Below, piece by piece: positions 18,579-26,649 of a stretch of DNA of 64,000 bases. The position numbers and the translations under genes were made by a program. The notes beneath the pieces were generated by a model, which made no database searches, was not told the DNA's origin, and saw only the letters and a program-made list of their open reading frames with translations. Within the stretch, counting starts at the first letter, position 1, and every line of letters begins with the position of its first letter. The stretch comes from Vibrio agarivorans (GTDB taxonomy: Bacteria; Pseudomonadota; Gammaproteobacteria; Enterobacterales; Vibrionaceae), in the NCBI RefSeq assembly GCF_030409635.1, contig NZ_JAUFQF010000001.1:992001-1056000 (forward strand), written 5' to 3'.

Positions 18579-18637
18579 AACGCTTTATACACGACTGCAA
18601 GTCGGCATTACCAAACTCGATTCAATTGAAAGAGTTA
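18578..18637 (-). repeat. Possible degenerate attC site upstream of AbiV gene
   Basis: On the minus strand TAACTCTTT and AAAGCGTTA end a 60-bp segment and pair with one mismatch; an inner GACT-TGC-AGTC hairpin is present. Size and ends suit a short attC directly before the AbiV start, but the inner boxes are not clear, so this is tentative. Confidence 0.3.
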
Positions 18638-18731
18638 CAGGCTAATTCAATCAGGAAAATATGCAAGTTACCTTATATCTCCAATATAGCGGTAAGACTA
18701 GCTTGAGAACAGCAAATCAGCCCCACCAAAC

Positions 18732-19103
18732 TCACATCATCAAACGCAGAAACTGCGGATTAGCCACCTGAATCTGCAATGTGCCTTTATACTCGGTGAT
18801 CTTGCCTCGTGCGCAAACTCGCTCGTTCTCCATCTCTCGCAAATCACCGAAGCGACGCTCAAAATCAGGTAGATAATTATCCCAAATAAGAATCCCTAAG
18901 GTTTGATTTGGATAACGATTATCCATATTCAAATAGGTCGCTTTTCGCCCTTTGGAGACTTGCGCGACTTCACCACAAGCCATTACCGTTTCACCAACGT
19001 GAAATGGTGCTTTATAGGCGGGTATTCTCTGTTCTGACGCAGTTGTAATGCCGCTAATTGAAACCAGCATTACCAAAAGTATATATTTCATCTTAATTCT
19101 CAT
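18732..19103 (-). CDS. Small exported protein homologous to neighbour's C-terminal domain
   Basis: A 123-residue protein with a Sec signal (ending TTAS) and one compact beta-rich domain: GETVMACGEVAQV, KATYLNMDNRYPN, LGILIWDNYLPDF, VCARGKITEYKG, LQIQV. The pattern is an OB-fold-like barrel (nucleic-acid/ligand-binding, YdeI/tRNA-anti-like) with two cysteines that probably pair. The same domain, with clearly similar sequence (VCGRLAQV, VYLNFEYPFPDH, AVIWDS, VCVTGKIEEY), forms the C-terminus of the upstream gene's product. The genes overlap by 4 nt (ATGA), so they are cotranslated. Periplasmic location inferred from the signal. An alternative start is ATG 19091. Confidence 0.7.
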   Translation of the reverse strand: MRIKMKYILLVMLVSISGITTASEQRIPAYKAPFHVGETVMACGEVAQVSKGRKATYLNMDNRYPNQTLGILIWDNYLPDFERRFGDLREMENERVCARGKITEYKGTLQIQVANPQFLRLMM

Positions 19104-20305
19104 AAGTCATTGATTTGGGATGTCTTGTTTAGAGTAATCTGAGCTCTATTGCGATACTCTTCGATCTTGCCCGTCACACAGACGTCAGAATGCACTAATC
19201 CCCTTAAATCCCCGTTGGTCTCGGTGATTTGTTGATAGTCAGAATCCCAAATCACGGCAGAAAATGTATGGTCTGGAAATGGATATTCAAAGTTGAGGTA
19301 AACCCCTCGGGAAAACCTTGTGACTTGTGCTAAACGGCCGCATACGGTTTGATAGGTGTCTGTATATTCTCTCGCGTCTCTAGCTGAGATAGTCGAGGAT
19401 TGAACAGTAATAGATTCGTCATAACGATCAACAGAGGCTTGGCTAGCGTCTTGCCAATCACTCACGTCATAAGATAGTGACTCTTCATGAACAATCGTCT
19501 TGTTATCCTCAACATGTATTTCTGGTGTTTTGGTAACATTGATAACTGTTAACTCATCCTCACTGCGTATGCTGTGAACACGCGCTTCTGGTTTTACCCC
19601 ATTGGGTGATGACCGGGTTTGTAGCGTTTGATTTGGCTTACTATCGGTAATAAAACCAAACACAAGCACTAAACCCAAGGCGAAGCATGCGCCAATCCAG
19701 AAATTGCTTTTGTCTGATTCCTGCTTTTCTAATCGTTCACCAACAGGCTGATGAGACTTACGCACTTCATCAACGAGTTGTCTCAACTCTTGAATCTGTG
19801 TTGCTACTTGTTCGCTGCCCTTGTTCTCTTGTTCAATTGCAGTCAGTTTTTGTTTGTACCAAACCACTAGCGCATCGCGCTCTTTTTGTTTTGTAGATTC
19901 AGTCACTTTATTGTTGGCTTGTATATCGAGCGTGTGACGAATCTTGTGGATAACGTTTTGTGGCTCATTAAGCATTTGCATATTGCTAAAACGGAGTACT
20001 ACGCCAAATTTGGTGATCAGCGAGTTCTGCCTAACCAGAAAATCCTTCCATTTGGCATGCGTTGTATCTTTAGTCGTGCCATCAAGCTCAATTGGTAAAT
20101 AGTACCCTTTAGACTCATTACGAATCATGAAATCAATGTATCGATTGCCGCCGTTATCATCTTTAAAGTGAAATTGAGGTATCACATCTGAAGGCGTAAT
20201 TTCTGGAATACGAGCTAACACCCGATCGACAAACTTCTCTTCAAAATTGACGGGATGAGCTATTTTGTCGGCGTAACGAATCTTCCAACTTTTCCAAGTG
20301 AGCAT
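19100..20305 (-). CDS. Membrane-anchored PD-(D/E)XK nuclease-like protein with exported OB-like domain
   Basis: 401 residues in three parts. Residues 1-130 look like the DUF2726/DUF559 restriction-endonuclease fold: Glu23 (FEEKF), VIPQFHF, Asp58 (YIDFM), Glu73-Leu-Asp75-Gly (PIELDG), His83 and KFGVVLRF. Residues about 135-205 are charged and probably coiled coil; FWIGACFALGLVLVFGFIT near 215 is a single transmembrane helix. A 75-residue linker leads to an OB-like domain homologous to the small downstream protein. This topology would put the nuclease-like part in the cytoplasm and the OB-like part in the periplasm. It is cotranslated with the downstream gene. Function unknown; DNA handling at the envelope or defence are guesses. 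Confidence 0.68.
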   Translation of the reverse strand: MLTWKSWKIRYADKIAHPVNFEEKFVDRVLARIPEITPSDVIPQFHFKDDNGGNRYIDFMIRNESKGYYLPIELDGTTKDTTHAKWKDFLVRQNSLITKFGVVLRFSNMQMLNEPQNVIHKIRHTLDIQANNKVTESTKQKERDALVVWYKQKLTAIEQENKGSEQVATQIQELRQLVDEVRKSHQPVGERLEKQESDKSNFWIGACFALGLVLVFGFITDSKPNQTLQTRSSPNGVKPEARVHSIRSEDELTVINVTKTPEIHVEDNKTIVHEESLSYDVSDWQDASQASVDRYDESITVQSSTISARDAREYTDTYQTVCGRLAQVTRFSRGVYLNFEYPFPDHTFSAVIWDSDYQQITETNGDLRGLVHSDVCVTGKIEEYRNRAQITLNKTSQINDL

Positions 20306-20447
20306 AGTGACTTAATCATGGTTACTGGCTTTATCTGATTATCCCTGATCTTGCTAATTTATTTGGAATATTGACTATTCCAAATAAACCAATGCCTTGT
20401 TCACAAAAAACAGCTGTGATTGATGATAGTTCCTAGCTTAATGATTA

Positions 20448-20487
20448 TGGGGTCAGAGTCATTTCAGCGAAATAGACTCTGACCCCA
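20448..20487. repeat. 40-bp palindrome, copy 2
   Basis: TGGGGTCAGAGT pairs perfectly with ACTCTGACCCCA, with an inner ATTT/AAAT pair and loop CAGCG. It differs from the copy at 15307-15346 chiefly in the loop, while the pairing arms are kept. It lies 16 bp beyond the stop of the scsD-like gene and may also serve as its terminator. Confidence 0.88.
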
Positions 20488-20503
20488 ATCTCGACTGTAT
20501 TTG

Positions 20504-21007
20504 TTACGATAACCAAATACGCGCCAAGATGCCTAGTGGCGTTGTAAAACCGGTAGTGACTGACTGAATTTCCCCCTGATGGATAATGTAGGTGGTCGGT
20601 GTAACGGCGATTTGCCACCGCTTCATCCACGACCCATCTGAGTCATTAACAGTCTCAAACTGATAATTATGTTGTTGAACGTACGCACTGACTCTTCTAT
20701 CACTTCCAGAGTTCAATGCGACGGCATAAGTGGGATAATGGTTCGATACCCAACTTAGTGAGGGGCTCACAAATCGGCACACCGAGCACCACGTAGCCCA
20801 GAAATAGATCACGACCGGTGATTCAAAACTCTGTGCAACCAAGTCCACGCTGTCACCATCAAGCATTGTGGCCACCATCGAAGGCGGTAACGTTGATGGG
20901 CTATTCGATGTCCTATACCAATCCACTGCGGTCGATAGGGCGATAAACAGCAAACCGTAGACCGCCGCTTTCTTTATCCAGCTTGTCAATTTGATCAATC
21001 TTTGCAT
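20504..21007 (-). CDS. Membrane-anchored thioredoxin-like disulfide oxidoreductase (ScsD-type)
   Basis: A 167-residue thioredoxin-fold protein of the TlpA/DsbE group: N-terminal signal anchor (AAVYGLLFIALSTAV), then FWATWCSVCR with the redox pair CSVC, and the cis-proline loop VTPTTYIIHQG. It should face the periplasm and exchange thiols. Its start overlaps the last base of the DsbD-like gene stop (21007), so the two are translated together. In Salmonella, ScsD accompanies ScsB and helps copper tolerance and resistance to oxidative thiol stress; the same pairing here supports the name. No ScsC (DsbA-like) gene is present in this cluster. Confidence 0.85.
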   Translation of the reverse strand: MQRLIKLTSWIKKAAVYGLLFIALSTAVDWYRTSNSPSTLPPSMVATMLDGDSVDLVAQSFESPVVIYFWATWCSVCRFVSPSLSWVSNHYPTYAVALNSGSDRRVSAYVQQHNYQFETVNDSDGSWMKRWQIAVTPTTYIIHQGEIQSVTTGFTTPLGILARIWLS

Positions 21008-23112
21008 TAAGACTCTCCTCGCGCTTGCTTGAGAGCGGCAAGTACGGCTTCATCCGTCAGTAGAACGGGAAGAGGAATGCCTTGCGGGGCTCCTGGGCCA
21101 TAAACCATATTGAACGGCACACCATAGCGCTGATGTTCACGTAAATAGTCCGTGACGTCAGGATGAGCTCGGGTCCAGTCCCCTAGCATTGGGACCACAT
21201 CGGCAGATTGCAGATGGCTATAGACTGGGTCTTGCAGTAATACCCCTATCTTGTTGGACTTGCAGGTAATACACCAGTCGGCACTCACATCAACAAATAC
21301 CGTCTTCCCTTGTTTCACAGACTGTTCGATAGTGCTTTGTGAGAGAGGAACCCAATCAGGCTCTGGTGGTAACGGTGTGACCCAATGGTCAGCGGTTACA
21401 CTCCCCACTAACATTGCGCCTGCAAATAGCGCAATCCCGCCTCCTCCGAGACCGAGTAACCACTTATCGCCGTAGAGTGTTTTCACTCTTGCTAACACCC
21501 AAACAAACGTAGCTAAAGCAACTACAGCAACCCAAAACACTGGGATATGGTGTCGCAATAGGGATAACAACCAGAGACTCGTCACCATCATCATCACGCC
21601 AAGAGCGAGTTTAAACCACACCATCCAGCGACCCGGCTTAGGCATGTAGCTGACCATGCGTGGAAAGCTGGCAATTAACAGCCAAGGCATCGACATTCCG
21701 AGCGCCAGTGACGTGAAAATGACAAACATTGTTGGTATATCAGCACCAAAAGCATACGCAATTGCCGTAGTGAGAAATGGCGCACTACAAGGTGTAGCCA
21801 ATAAGGTGGCAAACATACCTTGAACAAAGTGCCCCAAGTGTGAACTATCCCCTTTTTGCGCCGCCCAGCTAGACAGTGAACTAGGAAGAGAAATCGTCAC
21901 CAGGCCTAACATATTAAATGCAAATAGCATGGTTACCGACATCATGAGCAGCAAGAACCAAATGCTTTGGAACTGCATCCCCCACCCAATGGCATGGCCA
22001 CTAAGTTTCAATACCGAAAGGACAGACGCGATCAACCAGAAAGACGCCAGTATGCCCGCACTGGTGAATAGAAACTGTGTTCTAATCTGCTGTCGAGCCA
22101 CACCTTGAGCACTGGTGATTGAGCTAAGCTTCATACCCAATACGGGTAGCACACAGGGCATAATATTAAGAATCAAACCACCAATAAGGCCCCACGCAAA
22201 CACTGTCAGCAGAGAGGCTCCCTGCAATAGCGTTGAGTCGACTCTCACCGCTCCAACAACAGGCTCCACATCAAGCTCTAAAAGCTGATCCCCATCTTTG
22301 ATATGGAAATAGACCAGCTCATTGGCTAAATCGACCTCCCCCATCCATGAGGAAACATCATAAACAACGCTATAAACCTCAGCCAGGTGTGATTCTGTTA
22401 ATGGCTTAAAGAGTAACTCTTCAAACTCACTAGACAGAGTGAAAGGTAACACCTCTGGCGATTGCCATAGGCGGTCTTTCTCAATCTCCACCTTCAAGCG
22501 CTGCTGTTGTTGATCCCAGATCGCAGACACTGTTGCGGCGTCATTACCCGCAGTAGGTACGAGACTCATTGCTTTTGCGTAATGGTGCGCAGACGATTCA
22601 GATCTTACCAACTCACTCGGTTCAAACTCAAAATCTATCGGATAGTCAGTAAGAACACATATTGTGGTACAGGTCGGTAGTGTCAGAATCGAGCGAAAAC
22701 GTACTGTCTCATTAAGATCTGACAACTGAATATGTACAGGGAACGTCGTATCACCTTGATAGCCAATCGTGCGTATGCCAAACAAACTAAATTGCTCTGG
22801 ATATGGCCAATACCAATCGATATTCGTTATGTTCTCAGACTGCTGAGCCCAATTCAGTGATGGCGCAACACCACCTTCTCCGGGCTCTCTCCAGTAAGTT
22901 TTCCAATCGTCATCAAGACGTACATCAATAAACCCTAATACGGTTTTTTCAACCGTATTCACATCACCGGTCAATGTCATTTTGACCTGTACGGGGGGAT
23001 GATCTGAGTGAGTCATCCATTCTGTCCCTGCGATTTGCGCATGTACAGAAAGGCTTAATGCCATCAGCATTAAGGTAGCGGCGCAGTATGCCCGCCAAAT
23101 AAATTTTTGCAT
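21007..23112 (-). CDS. scsB: ScsB-type DsbD-like thiol:disulfide interchange protein
   Basis: A 701-residue membrane reductase. The signal peptide (residues 1-25) precedes a large periplasmic N-terminal domain with a cysteine pair region (PTCTTICVLTDYP), then about eight transmembrane segments (SLLTVFAWGLIGGLILNIMP with CVLPVLGMK, and TPCSAPFLTTAIAYAFGA), and a C-terminal thioredoxin domain with VSADWCITCK. It should carry electrons from cytoplasmic thioredoxin to periplasmic partners such as the ScsD-like neighbour. The large N-terminal region and gene context separate it from housekeeping DsbD. It is cotranscribed with the downstream gene and probably with the small upstream one. Confidence 0.88.
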   Translation of the reverse strand: MQKFIWRAYCAATLMLMALSLSVHAQIAGTEWMTHSDHPPVQVKMTLTGDVNTVEKTVLGFIDVRLDDDWKTYWREPGEGGVAPSLNWAQQSENITNIDWYWPYPEQFSLFGIRTIGYQGDTTFPVHIQLSDLNETVRFRSILTLPTCTTICVLTDYPIDFEFEPSELVRSESSAHHYAKAMSLVPTAGNDAATVSAIWDQQQQRLKVEIEKDRLWQSPEVLPFTLSSEFEELLFKPLTESHLAEVYSVVYDVSSWMGEVDLANELVYFHIKDGDQLLELDVEPVVGAVRVDSTLLQGASLLTVFAWGLIGGLILNIMPCVLPVLGMKLSSITSAQGVARQQIRTQFLFTSAGILASFWLIASVLSVLKLSGHAIGWGMQFQSIWFLLLMMSVTMLFAFNMLGLVTISLPSSLSSWAAQKGDSSHLGHFVQGMFATLLATPCSAPFLTTAIAYAFGADIPTMFVIFTSLALGMSMPWLLIASFPRMVSYMPKPGRWMVWFKLALGVMMMVTSLWLLSLLRHHIPVFWVAVVALATFVWVLARVKTLYGDKWLLGLGGGGIALFAGAMLVGSVTADHWVTPLPPEPDWVPLSQSTIEQSVKQGKTVFVDVSADWCITCKSNKIGVLLQDPVYSHLQSADVVPMLGDWTRAHPDVTDYLREHQRYGVPFNMVYGPGAPQGIPLPVLLTDEAVLAALKQARGES

Positions 23113-23176
23113 AAAGCTATTCCAAAAAAATTGACGATAGAATGCACTGACCTTATGTCAGTTATTCATACGCGGT

Positions 23177-23539
23177 TTATTCTCTGAAAACGCAATGCCT
23201 CGCGTGAAGCCGCACGGGATAACCAATCGGCTCAGTGAAATGAGGAGTAGGATTAGGCAGAGCTTTCAGCCAAGCAACAATCGCAAGGACGATAGCAAAG
23301 GAGAATAGAGCGACCCACTCAAGCTGTGAAAACTGTTGTTGCAGTAGCTTACCCGATAGCTCGCAATGCTCACTCACTTCTGAGTGTTCCGCTAGTTCAA
23401 GTTCAGCACTGTGATCTCCCTTAACCTGCATTGGACACCCGGCATGACTCACACCCATGTTCTTGGCTAAACACAATAGCACCACCCACCCGACTAGAAT
23501 CAGGCTAAATTTGGTTTTGGTGTTGTGGTCAAAAGTCAT
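23177..23539 (-). CDS. Small membrane protein at the ScsA position
   Basis: A 120-residue protein with two hydrophobic segments (FSLILVGWVVLLCLA and WVALFSFAIVLAIVAWL) flanking a periplasmic loop with cysteine and histidine (HAGCPMQ, EHSEVSEHCEL), residues that could bind copper. Size, order and composition suit scsA, the first gene of the Salmonella copper-sensitivity suppressor operon scsABCD, but sequence identity cannot be judged here. It starts 64 bp before scsB on the same strand. A DUF2946-like membrane protein is an alternative name. Confidence 0.6.
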   Translation of the reverse strand: MTFDHNTKTKFSLILVGWVVLLCLAKNMGVSHAGCPMQVKGDHSAELELAEHSEVSEHCELSGKLLQQQFSQLEWVALFSFAIVLAIVAWLKALPNPTPHFTEPIGYPVRLHARHCVFRE

Positions 23540-23701
23540 TCAATTCAGCAAGTAAGGAAAGTTATATTCTGGTAACCATAGCGTTATAGAATGCTCACGA
23601 CAAGTCTTGAATAGGTTGATTTAAGTAATGTTACAAATCCGGTTTTCATTGATGTACATTTTCTTGGCTGATAAAGCACGCGGCAGAAAATACATCCCGT
23701 C

Positions 23702-24655
23702 TTAATTAACCTTTTCCGACAACGATTGTAAAAAGTCAGTAATAAGCACCTCTAACCCATCATTCGACTCGGGCGACAACACATCCCCAGCCAACATATG
23801 CTGCATTGGGTCGTTCGAATCCTCAAAGGCAATAATTTGGTTTGCTGGATTGCTCATTCGATTGACGTGCACAATCGTCAGTTCGCTATCCACTACTCTA
23901 TCTTGCGGTGAGTAGAGGGTTAAAACCGGCACTTCTACTTGGTCTAACAGCTTCCGAGTCGTTTCAACGACACCCATCATAGTGACTAGTGAGCGAGAGT
24001 CGTAACTTTGTGTCCAATATTTCGCTTGCAGTACGTTATGAGGTTCAAAAGTGCGGTATTTGCCTAATACTAAACGGGCTAGCTGCTCACCCCATGGGAG
24101 AAGCAGTAGTTCGCTGTTGGTATCGGCTGGGCCGAAGTTTGGTGAAATCAAAATAATGGCGGCAACATGATCACTGCACCAAGGTTGGGAGCCCAACCAA
24201 CTAGCAAGTGTTCCGCCTGTAGATGTGCCAATCAGTATGACCTCTTCGCCTAATTGTTGCGCGACTTTACAGGCTTGTGCAGCATCATTAAGCCAATCTT
24301 TAACACTCGGTTCGCCCATGGCGTCGCGGTCACGTCCGTGACCCTTTAAGCGGGTTTCGATTAATGTCGCGTTTATTCGATTGGCGATCCGCTCTGGTAC
24401 TGGGGCTAAATCTTGTCGAGAAGAGGAAAAGCCGTGTAGATAGACGACTGAGTACTTAGACTTTTCGCCACTCTCATTAGGTTTAAGGATACGCTTTTCG
24501 GTGCCCTCAACGAGTTTTAATGAGTCTTGCTCGCTGGCCAATAACGTCTGCTCGGTGATGGAGGGCTCAGAAATGTCGTGTATGGTAGAGACTTTGGGCC
24601 CAAAAGCCACTGTTGCTGAGACGACGAGACAAAAAATAAGAGCAGATCTTTTCAC
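23702..24655 (-). CDS. Exported alpha/beta hydrolase
   Basis: The likely start is GTG 24655, with AAGGGG six bases upstream; a TTG at 24673 would extend it by six residues. A hydrophobic signal (ALIFCLVVSATVAFG) leads to an alpha/beta-hydrolase: oxyanion region YLHGFSSSRQDL, nucleophile elbow GTSTGG, acid in YSPQDRVVD, and histidine in PMQHMLAGD. The set gives a complete Ser-Asp-His triad. It resembles serine aminopeptidase/monoglyceride-lipase-like carboxylesterases. The substrate is unknown. It is monocistronic between the scs cluster and the NicO gene. Confidence 0.85.
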   Translation of the reverse strand: MKRSALIFCLVVSATVAFGPKVSTIHDISEPSITEQTLLASEQDSLKLVEGTEKRILKPNESGEKSKYSVVYLHGFSSSRQDLAPVPERIANRINATLIETRLKGHGRDRDAMGEPSVKDWLNDAAQACKVAQQLGEEVILIGTSTGGTLASWLGSQPWCSDHVAAIILISPNFGPADTNSELLLLPWGEQLARLVLGKYRTFEPHNVLQAKYWTQSYDSRSLVTMMGVVETTRKLLDQVEVPVLTLYSPQDRVVDSELTIVHVNRMSNPANQIIAFEDSNDPMQHMLAGDVLSPESNDGLEVLITDFLQSLSEKVN

Positions 24656-24807
24656 TGTGAACCCCTTCAACAACCACGCTTAATGCCCGGCTAAGTCTTT
24701 TAAACTTAAAGTAAACCTCATTCAAGGTTACAGCACCCTGATGTCACAAATAATATGCACTACTCAAAGCCCAAAGGAAATAAATATGAAATCTAGGTCA
24801 TCTCATT

Positions 24808-25875
24808 TTAGACTGAAAACACTGGAGAAATCCCCGACGCATCCCCACCCAATAGCAACAAACCAATCAATATCAGTAACACCCCGCCAAACAGCTGTGC
24901 GTAGTATCCTGCAACTTTCATTGACTTGCCTTTGGCATCATTTCCAGCGGTTAGGTAGCGCTTAACGATCTTCTTGCCTGTCAGAGTGAGAACGGCAATC
25001 AACGAAGTGGTCAGTGCTGTACCACCTGCCATAGCGAGTGCTGAGATCACGCCCATCCAATACATGCCGACAATGTTTGCAAACAGCAACACCATAATGG
25101 CACCAGTACAAGGCCTTACACCGATGGTCACGACAATACCGATGTATTCACGTAGCGTTGAGGCTTTATTGATCGCTTCTGGATCAGCTACATGCTGGTG
25201 ACCACACCCGCAATCAGTATGTGAATGTTCTGTTGTATGCTCGCTGTGTGAATGAGTGGGGTTTGCAGTCATAGAAAACGACGTCACTGGCTTCATTGCA
25301 CTCATATTTGAAGGCTGCGCAGAAAGCGCGGTTAAGGTTTTTATCTTCATCTTCGGTTTGCGCATGACTTGAACAATCTGCTTCAATGCTTTCCAGCACA
25401 GCAGTAACCCCATAACGACAACAAGCAGAAAGCTCAGAGAGACAAAACTGGTCGCTTTCTCGTTAACGGTTTGCATTGATGCCTGAAAACCCCATACGAG
25501 AATACTCACAAGTGCAATCGCCACCAGCGCTTGAGCAATTGCAGAAACGATTGTGAGCACCAAACTCGCCTTTACCTTTGTTGGGTGGGTCGCGAGGTAG
25601 GTCGAGACAATGACTTTGCCATGGCCAGGACCGAGCGAGTGCAGCATGCCATACACAAAGCTGAATGCAATCAAATAGCCACCAGCGACCAAAGGGTTGG
25701 CTTTGGCGTCATAAAGTAAATCAGCTAACTCTGCATTCACATCACGCTGCCAGCGCCCGGTTTCGATGACCAGAGAAGGCCACATTTGCCACAGCTGATA
25801 GGCGCCCAAAGACAAAACAAGCATTACCGCCAGCGCGACCCATCTTTGATTGCTCATCATTGATTTTTGTTTCAT
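24808..25875 (-). CDS. NicO/RcnA-type nickel/cobalt transporter
   Basis: A 355-residue integral membrane protein of the NicO family, which exports or imports nickel/cobalt (some members act with zinc). Six or so membrane helices include LIAFSFVYGMLHSLGPGHGK (the family signature HxLGPGHGK) and GVRPCTGAIMVLLFAN. A cytoplasmic or periplasmic metal-binding loop, rich in His and Cys (SHSEHTTEHSHTDCGCGHQH), lies at its centre. It follows the DUF1007 gene by 39 bp on the same strand, a pairing frequent in gammaproteobacteria. A Zur-box-like site before the DUF1007 gene suggests zinc control of the pair. Confidence 0.88.
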   Translation of the reverse strand: MKQKSMMSNQRWVALAVMLVLSLGAYQLWQMWPSLVIETGRWQRDVNAELADLLYDAKANPLVAGGYLIAFSFVYGMLHSLGPGHGKVIVSTYLATHPTKVKASLVLTIVSAIAQALVAIALVSILVWGFQASMQTVNEKATSFVSLSFLLVVVMGLLLCWKALKQIVQVMRKPKMKIKTLTALSAQPSNMSAMKPVTSFSMTANPTHSHSEHTTEHSHTDCGCGHQHVADPEAINKASTLREYIGIVVTIGVRPCTGAIMVLLFANIVGMYWMGVISALAMAGGTALTTSLIAVLTLTGKKIVKRYLTAGNDAKGKSMKVAGYYAQLFGGVLLILIGLLLLGGDASGISPVFSV

Positions 25876-25914
25876 GGATTCATGGCTCCTAAACGTTAAA
25901 TCTCAAATCCAAGG

Positions 25915-26589
25915 TTATTGAATGGCAGTCACAGCTGCGCAATGAATTTTGGCGGTTTGGGTGAACAGCTCGCCTAAGGTGTTATCCGGATCAGCATCCT
26001 CTGGCAGGTTGAAAGCGTAGCTCATCTGCTCGGCAGTTGGGTTAGGTTCAACCATTTCTAGGGCACATTGCTTAGCCAGCTCGGCAGATAAAACCACGTC
26101 GCTGTTTGCACGCCAAGACATATCAACAAAGTGGGTTTTGTCGTAAATCATTAATCGTAAAGAATCGCGTGTGACTGCTTTGGGTTCAGCTAGTGGCAAA
26201 TAAAAACTCAATACGAGCTTGGCTCGGTCTCGCTCCAAGCTTTCACTATGGCCCACGCTGTATCGAATCGGGGTTTCACCGTCATAGAAGTAAGTAAAGT
26301 AATGCTCATACATGATGTTTTCCATCAGTGATGCCGCGATGGTGCGAAAGGTCTCTTCTTCATTTTCGGGTGAGACATCTTCACCATCTAATACATACGC
26401 TGATGTCATGGCGTCGAACGCCCATTCCATGTTTAACCCCGTAATTACACCGTTCTCACCTTGAACCGTGGTTTTCATCTCTATCCATGAATGCGGGTGT
26501 GCCTGAAGGCTAGACGATAGAAATAACGCCATCAGCCCGAAAAGGGGCTTCTTGACAGCAAAAAAAGGAAGTCTTTTGTAAAGATGCAT
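25915..26589 (-). CDS. DUF1007 exported metal-transport accessory protein
   Basis: 225 residues from ATG 26589 (the frame extends to a TTG at 26634, but that lies within the putative Zur box). A signal peptide ends LQAHPHSWI, and the mature N-terminus HPHSW, with further histidines (YEHYFTYFYDGE), is the conserved DUF1007 start. DUF1007 proteins are almost always next to NicO-type transporters, as here, and are thought to deliver metal in the periplasm. The exact metal is not established. It is the first gene of a two-gene operon. Confidence 0.82.
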   Translation of the reverse strand: MHLYKRLPFFAVKKPLFGLMALFLSSSLQAHPHSWIEMKTTVQGENGVITGLNMEWAFDAMTSAYVLDGEDVSPENEEETFRTIAASLMENIMYEHYFTYFYDGETPIRYSVGHSESLERDRAKLVLSFYLPLAEPKAVTRDSLRLMIYDKTHFVDMSWRANSDVVLSAELAKQCALEMVEPNPTAEQMSYAFNLPEDADPDNTLGELFTQTAKIHCAAVTAIQ

Positions 26590-26618
26590 TGGAAAATACG
26601 CGTTACGAATTTGCCAGG

Positions 26619-26633
26619 TGTTATAACATAACA
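26619..26633. promoter_or_regulatory. Putative Zur box
   Basis: TGTTATAACATAACA matches the core of the gammaproteobacterial Zur operator TGTTATANTATAACA at 14 of 15 positions counting the free centre. It lies about 30 bp before the DUF1007 start, in the 60-bp gap to the neighbouring HAD gene, where the operon promoter must be. Match to consensus is from memory. Confidence 0.65.
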
Positions 26634-26649
26634 ATATCGAAATTGCATG

